61,732 nt of DNA from Comamonas sp. (lineage in GTDB: Bacteria; Pseudomonadota; Gammaproteobacteria; Burkholderiales; Burkholderiaceae_C): contig NZ_SPEY01000044.1 in NCBI RefSeq assembly GCF_009360615.1, positions 1 to 61,732 of the forward strand. Direction: 5' to 3'. Shown in pieces: positions 45,064-52,521 of this stretch. The notes under the pieces were generated by a model. That model was not told the origin of the DNA. It worked only from the letters and a program-made list of their open reading frames with translations, and made no database searches. Numbering within the stretch: position 1 is the stretch's first letter; the number at the start of each line of letters is the position of its first letter. Made by a program: the position numbers and the translations under genes.

Positions 45064-45418
45064 GGAATGCCTTCTTGGACGTGAACTGGAGGCGATGCAC
45101 TGCAGTCGGCGGCTGGCGCAAGACACGCACCAGTGAGGCATTGCCGACACCGCCGTGGGCGCAGGCAGGACTTCCAAAGAACGTGTGAGGCGGGGGCCGC
45201 CCGGGCGGAGCCGCTTTCAGCAGGGCAGAGCCTTGCGTAAAGTGCTCATTCTATTGCAGAGCGGGCTGTGGGCGCGCGAGCCGACCCTGAAACCATGATG
45301 CAGTGCAAGAACGGGGCACAGTTCCAATGCCCGGCATCGAGCAAGAGCCGCACGGGCGGTTGCTCCGCAGCCATGTTGGCATTCCCTTTGGGGGAAGCGG
45401 CAAGGCCGCTCAGGGGGC
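45064..45418. other. Intergenic region upstream of ribB
   Basis: It contains repeat copy 2 (45335-45417) and a TAGAAT-type -10 candidate reading toward ribB near 45250. No FMN riboswitch core (AGGG-n-GGTG-n-CCGAC) can be found on either strand. Confidence 0.4.
45335..45417. repeat. Intergenic repeat, copy 2
   Basis: Ends GAGCAAGAGCCGC and GGAAGCGGCAAGGCCGCTCAGGGGG match copy 1 at 40230-40326; the centre is divergent. It sits between the ferredoxin-like gene and ribB. Confidence 0.5.
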
Positions 45419-45721
45419 TCAACACGCATGGTCCCTGAGCACTACATCGCTGTCGGGATAGGCACAGCAGGGCAGCACATAGCCTTCGGCTTTTTCCTCG
45501 CGGGTCAACCCCGGCCATTCGATGTCGTAGTGCACGCTGCCCGACACCAGCTGTCCCATGCAGGTCCTGCAGGTACCGTTGCGGCAGGAGCTGGGCCAGT
45601 TCACGCCGCCGCTCTCCAGGGAGTCCAGCAGGGACTGGTCGGCCCAGGCGTCGACCTGCTGGCCGCTGGGATCGCATTTGGCAATGAAGAAGGGGGGGGC
45701 AAATGCAGAGTCGTTCGACAT
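45419..45721 (-). CDS. 2Fe-2S ferredoxin-like protein
   Basis: A 100-residue plant-type [2Fe-2S] ferredoxin. The cluster motif is SSCRNGTCRTCMGQLVSG (C-x4-C-x2-C, residues about 46-54) and the fourth cysteine lies in YVLPCCAYPDSDVVL. The start is ATG 45721. Such short proteins transfer electrons to oxygenases or reductases. No partner lies next to it, so its redox partner is unknown. It is transcribed leftward toward ribB, separated by a repeat element. Confidence 0.88.
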   Translation of the reverse strand: MSNDSAFAPPFFIAKCDPSGQQVDAWADQSLLDSLESGGVNWPSSCRNGTCRTCMGQLVSGSVHYDIEWPGLTREEKAEGYVLPCCAYPDSDVVLRDHAC

Positions 45722-46272
45722 GAGGCGCTGTGGTGATGCTTGGCAAAACCCGTTGTTGTAGCCGGTTTGCCAAGGCCGTGGGCCCGGTGCGGATTGCCTG
45801 TTTTTTCAGCGCCTGACAATGAACCTTTTGAAATCAATGACTTGCGTGACTTATTCATGGGGCGGGTGCAGTTGTTCACAAGGATGTCCAGCGTAGGACG
45901 GGATAAGTGGTCCTCTGTCGGAGGCGGTCTGGTCAAAAAACAGGCAGTTTGAAAAATCCTTGAAAAATCAATCGCTTGAAGCACTGCTGCAAAAGCTATT
46001 CAGGCTTGTCCACAGGCTTGTTGAGCAAAATTGGGGGAAAGCACGACGCTTGTGGATGAATGATTTCTGTTGAAAAAATATAGCTTTTAGCGCTGTCACT
46101 AAGTGAGATTCTTGTTGCTTGTTGAGTAAAAACATTGCGGGGGATGCGCGAAGTGCTTTCAATTCAGTAGCAATCTCCAGACTTACCCGCAGGCAGTCGC
46201 AAACGCAACGTTGCGCTGCAGCATGGGCGCTTAAAGTGATTGCATCAATGCACAAGCAAGGAGCAAGACATC
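45722..46272. other. 551-bp AT-richer intergenic region with half repeat and DnaA-box-like sites
   Basis: No supported gene. It holds TTGTTCACA (45872-45880), TTGTCCACA (46006-46014) and TGTGGATGA (46051-46059), each one mismatch from a DnaA box, and a half copy of the palindromic repeat (46073-46107). Several A-runs make it notably less GC-rich than its surroundings. Confidence 0.4.
46073..46107. repeat. Half copy of the Comamonadaceae palindromic repeat
   Basis: GAAAAAATATAGC-TTTTAGCGCTGTCACT matches the left arm at 9601-9625 (AAAAAGATAGC-GCCTAGCGCCTGTC). No pairing right arm is found nearby. Confidence 0.45.
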
Positions 46273-47184
46273 ATGGCAATGGATTTTCAAGGTCGAGTGG
46301 CCATCGTGACGGGAGCGGGTGGCGGTCTGGGGCGCCTGCATGCGCTGGCCCTGGCCCGGCGCGGCGCCAAGGTGGTGGTCAACGATCTGGGAGGCGCGGT
46401 GGACGGCTCGGGCGCTTCGGCCACTGCAGCGCAGCAGGTGGTGGATGAAATCCGTGCGGCGGGCGGCGAGGCGATGGCCAACGCGGCCTCGGTGACCGAT
46501 TTCGAGGCCGTGCAGGCCATGGTCCTGCAGGCCGTCAATGCCTGGGGTCGCGTGGACATTCTGGTCAACAACGCCGGCATTCTGCGCGACAAGAGCTTTG
46601 CCAAGATGGACATGGCGGACTTCCGCCTGGTGGTCGACGTGCATCTGATGGGTGCTGCCAATTGCTGCAAGGCGGTCTGGCCCTATATGCAGGAGCAGAA
46701 CTATGGCCGCATCGTGATGACGACCTCGTCCACGGGTCTCTATGGCAATTTCGGCCAGGCCAACTACGGCGCAGCCAAGCTGGCCCAGGTGGGCCTGATG
46801 CAGACGCTGGCCATCGAAGGCGCCAAGCACAATATCCGGGTCAACGCGCTGGCCCCCACGGCCGCCACGCGCATGACGGCGGGGCTGCTGCCCGAGCCCG
46901 TGCTGGAGGCCTTGAAGCCGGAGGCCGTGGTGCCCGCCATGCTGGTGCTGGCCCACGAGAGCGCACCCACGCGGACCATCGTCTGCGCCGGTGCCGGCGG
47001 CTTCGAAGCCGCGCACATCACCATGACCGAGGGCATTTATCTGGGTATGGGCGAGACCGTCCCCGAAGAGCTGGCCGAGCGTCTGGCCGAAGTCACCGCC
47101 AGTGAAGGACAGCAGATACCGGCCAGCGGCTCCGTCCAGGGACAGGTGGAGGTCGGCAAGGCCATGAAAGCCCACGGGCATTGA
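46273..47184 (+). CDS. SDR-family oxidoreductase (17-beta-HSD4/FabG-like)
   Basis: A 303-residue short-chain dehydrogenase from ATG 46273, preceded by AAGGAG. The cofactor motif is TGAGGGLGRLHALALARRGAKVVVNDLGG, then NNAGILRDKSF and active-site Ser/Tyr/Lys: TTSSTGLYGNFGQANYGAAK. It resembles the D-3-hydroxyacyl-CoA dehydrogenase domain of the peroxisomal multifunctional enzyme (GAVDGSG, GILRDKSFAKM). The C-terminal extension (about 240-303) is longer than in FabG. It stands alone, with no CoA-ligase or hydratase next to it, so steroid/hydroxyacyl-CoA oxidation is only a family-level guess. Confidence 0.9.
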   Translation: MAMDFQGRVAIVTGAGGGLGRLHALALARRGAKVVVNDLGGAVDGSGASATAAQQVVDEIRAAGGEAMANAASVTDFEAVQAMVLQAVNAWGRVDILVNNAGILRDKSFAKMDMADFRLVVDVHLMGAANCCKAVWPYMQEQNYGRIVMTTSSTGLYGNFGQANYGAAKLAQVGLMQTLAIEGAKHNIRVNALAPTAATRMTAGLLPEPVLEALKPEAVVPAMLVLAHESAPTRTIVCAGAGGFEAAHITMTEGIYLGMGETVPEELAERLAEVTASEGQQIPASGSVQGQVEVGKAMKAHGH

Positions 47185-47500
47185 TCGGCATCAGGCAATC
47201 GCATTTTCTGACCCTTTCAAGCGGCAGGCTCGGCGGCCATTTGCGATTAGCACAGCTGAAAAAAGCCCTCCCGCAAGGGCTTTTTCTGTTGTGGAGTGAG
47301 CATGCGCTCATGTCGGGGCGTCGGATAAGCTGACGGATTTCTGGCAACGGCCGTGGCGGGCAGTGGCTCAACAGGCCGAAAAACGTGGTTAAGCGGCCAG
47401 CCGCCCTCGCGTTGTGCCTTGTTTCTCTATCATTCGCCGTCTGGGCGCGATTGGGCAGACGCAGTTTGTCGTCAGCGTCTTCACTAAGAAGGTAAGAACA
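47185..47500. other. Intergenic region between SDR gene and gshA
   Basis: Contains the SDR terminator (47259-47286). The rest must hold the gshA promoter; AAGAAGG lies just before its ATG. No other element is seen. Confidence 0.4.
47259..47286 (+). terminator. Intrinsic terminator after the SDR gene
   Basis: AAGCCCT (47263-47269) pairs with AGGGCTT (47276-47282) and runs into TTTTTC; the A-run before it makes it bidirectional. Confidence 0.8.
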
Positions 47501-49027
47501 ATGAAGACATCGCAGGCCGCCGTGAATATGCCCACTGCTGAAAGGCTGCTGGGCATTCGTCGCGGCATCGAGAAAGAGGGGCTGCGGGCACTGGCCACGG
47601 GCTCGCTCGCCCTGACGCCACACCCGGCGGAGCTGGGCTCGGCGCTCACGCACCCGCACATCACCACCGATTACAGCGAGTCCCAGCTGGAACTCATCAC
47701 CGGGGCACGCCTGGGCGTCGAGGAATGTCTGGACGAGCTGACCGAAGTCCATCAGTTCGTGCTGCGCAACCTCAGCGAAAGCGGCGAGCTGATGTGGAAC
47801 TCCAGCATGCCTTGCCGCCTGCCCACGGACGAGACGATTCCGCTGGGCCGCTATGGCAGCTCGCATTCGGGCCGCTCCAAGAGCGTATACCGCATGGGGC
47901 TGGGTCACCGCTATGGCCGCCGCATGCAGACCATCTCGGGAATCCATTACAACTGGTCGCTGCCCGGCGTGAGCAGCGATCAGTACTTTGCGCTGATCCG
48001 CAACTTCCGTCGCAATGCGTTTGTGCTGCTGTATCTGTACGGCGCCTCTCCCGCGCTGTGTCCGTGTTTTGTCGAAGGGCGCGAGCATCGCCTGCAGCCG
48101 CTGGGCGACGGCAGGAATGCGCTGTATCTGCCCTATGCCACTTCGTTGCGCATGGGGCGCCTGGGCTATCAGAGCGATGCGCAGTCCAGCATCAATGTCA
48201 GCTACAACGGGCTCGACGGCTATGCGGATTCGCTGCACGAGGCGCTGACCCGCCCCTATCCGGCCTACGAGCAACTGGGCGTGCGAAATCCCGGTGGCGA
48301 CTACAACCAGCTCGGCACGGGTCTGCTGCAGATCGAGAACGAGTTCTACGGCACCATCCGCCCCAAGCGCACCGTCAAGAGCGGCGAGCGCCCGCTGCAT
48401 GCGCTGCGCGAGCGCGGCGTGGAATACGTGGAAGTGCGGCTCATGGACATCGATCCCTATGAAACCGTGGGCATTGCGCCGGCCACCATGCGCATGATCG
48501 ATGTTTTCCTGCTGCATTGCCTGCACAGCGACAGCCCCGACGACACGCCCCAGGAAATCGTCGATCTCAAGCACAACCAGCATCTGGCTGCGGAACAGGG
48601 CCGCGAGCCCGGCCTGATGCTGGTGCGCAACGGCCGGCAGGTGCTGCTGACCGACTGGGCGCAGGACGTGCTGGAGCAATGCCGCCCCTATGCCCAGGCA
48701 CTGGATGCCGCGCACGGCAGCAGCGATTACAGCGCCGCGCTGGAGCAGGCCCTGGGCCGTGTGCAGAATGCCCAGTCCACGCCTTCGGCCCATGTGCTGC
48801 GGGATCTCACCGGCGCCTATGGCAACCATTTCATCGACTTCATGACCGCGCAGTCCGCCAAGGCGCGCGACGCTTTGCTGGCCATGCCCTGGACGGCCGA
48901 GCAGCAGGCCCGCTACGAGCAGATGAGCCAGGACTCTGTGATCGCCCAGCAGGCCATCGAGGCCGCCGACACCATGACGTTCGAAGAGTGGCGTCAGCGC
49001 TATATGGATCCCGCCAGCCTGCGCTGA
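47501..49027 (+). CDS. gshA: Glutamate-cysteine ligase
   Basis: A 508-residue proteobacterial-type (E. coli-like) gamma-glutamylcysteine synthetase. It has RRGIEKEGLRALATGSLALTPHP, TTDYSESQLELITG (ATP/metal site), SMPCRLP, GIHYNWSLPG, NVSYNGLDGY and VEVRLMDIDPYETVG, all diagnostic for the GshA family. The start is ATG 47501 behind AAGAAGG; upstream frames lack these motifs. It makes gamma-glutamylcysteine, the first step of glutathione synthesis. It is flanked by its own terminator, so it is probably monocistronic. Confidence 0.96.
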   Translation: MKTSQAAVNMPTAERLLGIRRGIEKEGLRALATGSLALTPHPAELGSALTHPHITTDYSESQLELITGARLGVEECLDELTEVHQFVLRNLSESGELMWNSSMPCRLPTDETIPLGRYGSSHSGRSKSVYRMGLGHRYGRRMQTISGIHYNWSLPGVSSDQYFALIRNFRRNAFVLLYLYGASPALCPCFVEGREHRLQPLGDGRNALYLPYATSLRMGRLGYQSDAQSSINVSYNGLDGYADSLHEALTRPYPAYEQLGVRNPGGDYNQLGTGLLQIENEFYGTIRPKRTVKSGERPLHALRERGVEYVEVRLMDIDPYETVGIAPATMRMIDVFLLHCLHSDSPDDTPQEIVDLKHNQHLAAEQGREPGLMLVRNGRQVLLTDWAQDVLEQCRPYAQALDAAHGSSDYSAALEQALGRVQNAQSTPSAHVLRDLTGAYGNHFIDFMTAQSAKARDALLAMPWTAEQQARYEQMSQDSVIAQQAIEAADTMTFEEWRQRYMDPASLR

Positions 49028-49048
49028 TTCCCTGGATTCAGACCCTGG

Positions 49049-49083
49049 AAGCGCTTGTGGCCTGCGGGTTGCAAGCGCTTTTC
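49049..49083 (+). terminator. Intrinsic terminator after gshA
   Basis: AAGCGCTTG (49049-49057) pairs with CAAGCGCTT (49072-49080), followed by TTC. Its loop is large (14 nt). Confidence 0.6.
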
Positions 49084-49181
49084 TGCTGGTGCGCACCGTG
49101 ATGTCACAGACCCGTCATCTGTGTTTCATATCGTAACGGTCGGCGGGGCACTGCGCTCCGCGCTTGATCGGCGGTGTGCTC

Positions 49182-50840
49182 ATGTTGTTGAAGAATTTCC
49201 AGAACCTTTCGGTGGCTCGCAAGATGTGGGCCTTGTTCCTGGGTCTGTTGCTGTGCAATGTGCTGGTGGCAGGCGGACTGTTCAGCTATCTGCAAAATGT
49301 GGAGCAGCGGGTCAGCGCCGCAGTCCAGGCCACGGACAAGCGCATCAATCTTGCGCTGCGCTGGCAGGCACTGACCTTGCAGAGCGTGGAGGCTGCGCTG
49401 GCCAGCGTGCTTTCGTCGGAAGAGCATCTGATCGCGCAGTTGTCCCGGAAGGCGCGCGGGCTGATGCAGCAGGCAGCGGGCCTGCAGCAGCAGGTGCAGG
49501 CCGATGCACAGACCGAGCTGGATCGGGGCGGCCTGGCCCGGGTGGAGCAGGAGCGCAAGGCCGTGCTCGATATCTATGACAAAGCCTACCAGGCGCGGGA
49601 CCTGGGCAAGGCCTGGGAGGCGCAGCAACTGGTGGACGAGCAGCTCATTCCGGCTTCCAGGCGCTATGTCAAGGCTCAGGATGCCTTTATCGAGGCCCAG
49701 CAGCAGCAGCGACTGGATGCAGAACGGCAGGGGCGCGCGCAAACCGCCGTCGCCAAGCGCATGGCCGTCGGCGTGGGCCTTTTCATGGGCCTGGTGGGGG
49801 CGCTGCTGTCGCTGGCGACGATTCGCTCCATCACCACGCCCTTGTGCGAGGCCGTGCAACTGGCTCAGACGATTGCGGCGGGGGATCTGAGCTTCGCGCC
49901 GCCGGCGACAGGACGCAGTGACGAGCTGGGGCGGCTCATGCAGTCGCTGGCACTGATGACGCGGCAGTTGCGCGGCCTGGTGGGCGAGGTGCAGGGCGGT
50001 GTGGAAGCCGTGGCCGCTGCCTCCAGCCAGATGGCGCAGGACAACAGCGACCTCTCCGAGCGCACGGCCCATGCGGCAGAGCAGCTCAAGGCCACGGTCA
50101 GCAGCATAGAGAACATGGTCACCCTGGTCACCCATTCGGCCGACAGTGCGCGCCATGCCGACCAGAGTGCGCGCAGCGTGGCCGAGGCGGCGGCCAGCGG
50201 CGGCAGCGTGGTGCAGGAGGTGGTGCGCAACATGGAGCACATGGCGCAAAGCAGCCAGCAGGTGGCTGCCATCGTGGGCGTGATCGACGGGATCGCCTTC
50301 CAGACGAATATCCTGGCGCTCAATGCCGCCGTGGAGGCCGCGCGGGCGGGCAGCCAGGGCCGCGGCTTTGCCGTGGTGGCGGCCGAGGTGCGCGAACTCG
50401 CCCAGCGCAGTGCCGAAGCGGCAAAGCAGATACGCCAGCTCATGGAGCATTCCACCCGGCAGATGAAGTCGGGCCAGACGCTTGCGCTGCAGGCCGGTCA
50501 GCGCATGGAGCATATCGTGCGCGACGTGCACACGGTCAGTGGTCTGATCGCATCGATCACCGAAGCGGCACAGGCGCAGAACCAGGGGATTGCCCAGATC
50601 AGCGAGGCGGTGCAGGCGCTGGATCACATGACCAGCCAGAACGCGGGTCTGGTGGCGGAATCCAGTGCGGCTGCGCGCGAGCTATTCCATCAGGCGCAAA
50701 GACTGGAGGCCGGGGCAGGGCGCTTCCGTGTCAGCGAGCAGTCCGCAGGCACGGAGGTTGTCGATATCGGTTTCGAGGCGGCCGTGAGTGATAAAGCCCA
50801 TCCGCGCAGCCTGCCGGCACTGGAAGCCGAAATGGCGTGA
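49182..50840 (+). CDS. Methyl-accepting chemotaxis protein
   Basis: A 552-residue chemoreceptor from ATG 49182. One transmembrane helix at about residues 14-36 ([20 protein letters not shown]), a periplasmic helical sensor domain of about 150 residues, a second helix near residue 195 ([19 protein letters not shown]), then HAMP and a signalling domain with the conserved tip [23 protein letters not shown] followed by [23 protein letters not shown]. The C terminus has no CheR-tethering NWETF-type pentapeptide. The sensor domain resembles four-helix TarH-type receptors. There are no chemotaxis genes next to it. Confidence 0.92.
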   Translation: MLLKNFQNLSVARKMWALFLGLLLCNVLVAGGLFSYLQNVEQRVSAAVQATDKRINLALRWQALTLQSVEAALASVLSSEEHLIAQLSRKARGLMQQAAGLQQQVQADAQTELDRGGLARVEQERKAVLDIYDKAYQARDLGKAWEAQQLVDEQLIPASRRYVKAQDAFIEAQQQQRLDAERQGRAQTAVAKRMAVGVGLFMGLVGALLSLATIRSITTPLCEAVQLAQTIAAGDLSFAPPATGRSDELGRLMQSLALMTRQLRGLVGEVQGGVEAVAAASSQMAQDNSDLSERTAHAAEQLKATVSSIENMVTLVTHSADSARHADQSARSVAEAAASGGSVVQEVVRNMEHMAQSSQQVAAIVGVIDGIAFQTNILALNAAVEAARAGSQGRGFAVVAAEVRELAQRSAEAAKQIRQLMEHSTRQMKSGQTLALQAGQRMEHIVRDVHTVSGLIASITEAAQAQNQGIAQISEAVQALDHMTSQNAGLVAESSAAARELFHQAQRLEAGAGRFRVSEQSAGTEVVDIGFEAAVSDKAHPRSLPALEAEMA

Positions 50841-50857
50841 GGGCGGGTGGCCCGGTT

Positions 50858-51076
50858 TCAGCCTGATGCCAGGGCTTCGGCCGCATCTTCCAGCCAGAAA
50901 GACAGCGCGCCGTAATAACCTTCCCACACGCAGCCGTTGCAGCCGCGTCCACAGCAGCTCGTGGGCTCGGGCGGCGGCTGTCGCAGCGTCAATGCCGCTG
51001 CCGCAGCGCGCTGCTGCCACAGCGCAATCTGGCGGCGCGCCTCGGTCAGGGGCTGCAGCAGGGCCGTGTCGCTCAT
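50858..51076 (-). CDS. Small protein with oxidoreductase-like N-terminal motif
   Basis: A 72-residue protein. Its centre carries PPPEPTSCCGRGCNGCVWEGYYGALSFW, the C-C-x2-G-C-x2-C-VW signature of the oxidoreductase-like small domain (Pfam PF09791 type), also found at the N terminus of some larger oxidoreductases. The four cysteines could bind a metal or cluster. It overlaps the next gene upstream by four bases (51073-51076). The function is unknown; electron-transfer or metal-binding is inferred only from the cysteines. Confidence 0.75.
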   Translation of the reverse strand: MSDTALLQPLTEARRQIALWQQRAAAAALTLRQPPPEPTSCCGRGCNGCVWEGYYGALSFWLEDAAEALASG

Positions 51077-51297
51077 TTCCTGAAGCGAACCCAGAGAAAC
51101 TGGCCGATGAAGACCAGACCCAGCACCAGAGCAAACCAGCCCACGATATGGGACTGGGCAAACAGCTGGGCGATGCCGCTTTCGGGCTTGAGCACCGGCG
51201 CCAGCAAGATGATGATGCCGATCAGCGCAATCGTCAGGCCTTTGATCAGGATTTCGTTGCGGGATTTGGGCTTTTTGGGAGCGGAAGGCAGGGGCAT
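51073..51297 (-). CDS. Small inner-membrane protein of unknown function
   Basis: A 74-residue protein with a basic N terminus (PSAPKKPKSRNE) and two hydrophobic helices (ILIKGLTIALIGIIILLAPVL and HIVGWFALVLGLVFIGQFLW). The TGA/ATG overlap with the downstream cysteine-rich protein implies co-translation. It is divergent from the ylqF-type GTPase. No family was recognised. Confidence 0.65.
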   Translation of the reverse strand: MPLPSAPKKPKSRNEILIKGLTIALIGIIILLAPVLKPESGIAQLFAQSHIVGWFALVLGLVFIGQFLWVRFRK

Positions 51298-51420
51298 AAG
51301 CGGGCAGGCAGGTCAGAAAGGCAGAGGCAGATTATCCTTGCGCGCCTGAATTCACCGACATAAAAGGGTGTTTGAGCCGATTGCGTGCCCACACCCCGCA
51401 CAACAAGAAGGATCTGCGCT

Positions 51421-52368
51421 ATGGCCATCCAATGGTTTCCCGGTCACATGCATCTGACGCGTCAGGCCATCATGGAGCGCGTCAAGGAAATCGATGTGGT
51501 CATCGAGGTTCTGGATGCCCGCCTTCCCGGCTCCAGCGCCAATCCCCTGCTGCAGGAGATGACAGGCCACAAGCCGCGCCTGAAGATACTCAACAAGCAG
51601 GACATGGCCGATCCGGTCCAGACCAAGGCCTGGATGGACTGGTACAACGCCCAGAGCGAGACGCGCGCCATTGCGCTGGATGCCTCGGAGCCTGCGCCCA
51701 CCAGGCGCCTGATCGAGCAGTGCAAGCTGCTGGCTCCCGCGCGCGGCGGTCTGGCCAAGCCCATGCGTGTGCTGATCTGCGGCGTGCCCAATGTGGGCAA
51801 ATCCACGCTGATCAACTCCATGAGCGGCAAGACCCAGGCCAAGACCGGCAACGAGGCCGGCGTGACCAAGCTGGAGCAGCGTATCGTGCTGGCCGACGAT
51901 TTCTACCTCTGGGATACGCCGGGCATGCTGTGGCCGCGCATCATCGTGGAAAAAAGCGGCTACAACCTGGCCGCCAGCGGCGCTGTGGGGCGCAATGCCT
52001 ACGACGAAGACCTGGTGGCGCTGGAACTGCTGCTGTATTTGCAGACGCACTACGCCCCCATGCTGGAGGCGCGCTACAAGCTGGGCATTTCGGCCGAGGA
52101 GATCGCTGCCCTGCACGATGACGAGTTGCTGACCTTGATCGGCAAGAAGCGCGGAGCCGTCATGAGCGGCGGCCGCGTGAATCTGCAGAAGGCGGCCGAG
52201 CTGGTGCTGACGGACTTCCGCGATGTGAGCATTGGCCGCATCACGCTGGAGACGCCGGCCGAGTTCGAGGCCTGGCTTGCCGAGGGTCAGCAAAAGGATG
52301 CGGAGCGCCAGGCCAGGAAGGATGCCCAGACCAAGGCGCGCCGCAGTGCGCGCCGCCAGCAGCGCTGA
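51421..52368 (+). CDS. ylqF: YlqF/YawG-type circularly permuted ribosome-biogenesis GTPase
   Basis: A 315-residue GTPase from ATG 51421, preceded by AAGAAGGAT. The order of GTP motifs is permuted: G4 NKQD at about residue 60 comes before G1 GVPNVGKST (about residue 122) and G3 DTPGM. It begins AIQWFPGHMHLTRQAIMERVKEIDVVIEVLDARLPGSS, like B. subtilis RbgA/YlqF, which matures the 50S subunit. The C-terminal part (LYLQTHYAPMLEARYKL onwards) is the ANTAR-like RNA-binding region. The extreme C terminus is strongly basic (RQARKDAQTKARRSARRQQR). Confidence 0.92.
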   Translation: MAIQWFPGHMHLTRQAIMERVKEIDVVIEVLDARLPGSSANPLLQEMTGHKPRLKILNKQDMADPVQTKAWMDWYNAQSETRAIALDASEPAPTRRLIEQCKLLAPARGGLAKPMRVLICGVPNVGKSTLINSMSGKTQAKTGNEAGVTKLEQRIVLADDFYLWDTPGMLWPRIIVEKSGYNLAASGAVGRNAYDEDLVALELLLYLQTHYAPMLEARYKLGISAEEIAALHDDELLTLIGKKRGAVMSGGRVNLQKAAELVLTDFRDVSIGRITLETPAEFEAWLAEGQQKDAERQARKDAQTKARRSARRQQR

Positions 52369-52521
52369 CCGTTGGGTGATCTCCACGCTCCAGGCGCTAT
52401 CGGTCGCCCCACTGGGCAGGCACTGCGCGCAGGTTTTCTGAATCGGCCTTGTCTGGACGATTGAACAAATTGGCAACTGCCCCTAGCATTCATCATTCGG
52501 TCTGAATGCTGAAGGGCTTGC

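Noticed and set aside
45064..45240. FMN riboswitch before ribB
   Set aside because: A short ACGGCGGTGTC stretch resembles part of an RFN element, but the conserved AGGG, CCCGCGAGC and final CCGAC-type segments are missing on both strands.
45947..46255. Small ORFs in the AT-richer 45722-46272 gap
   Set aside because: Lacks family similarity and ribosome sites; overlaps the repeat element and DnaA-like 9-mers.
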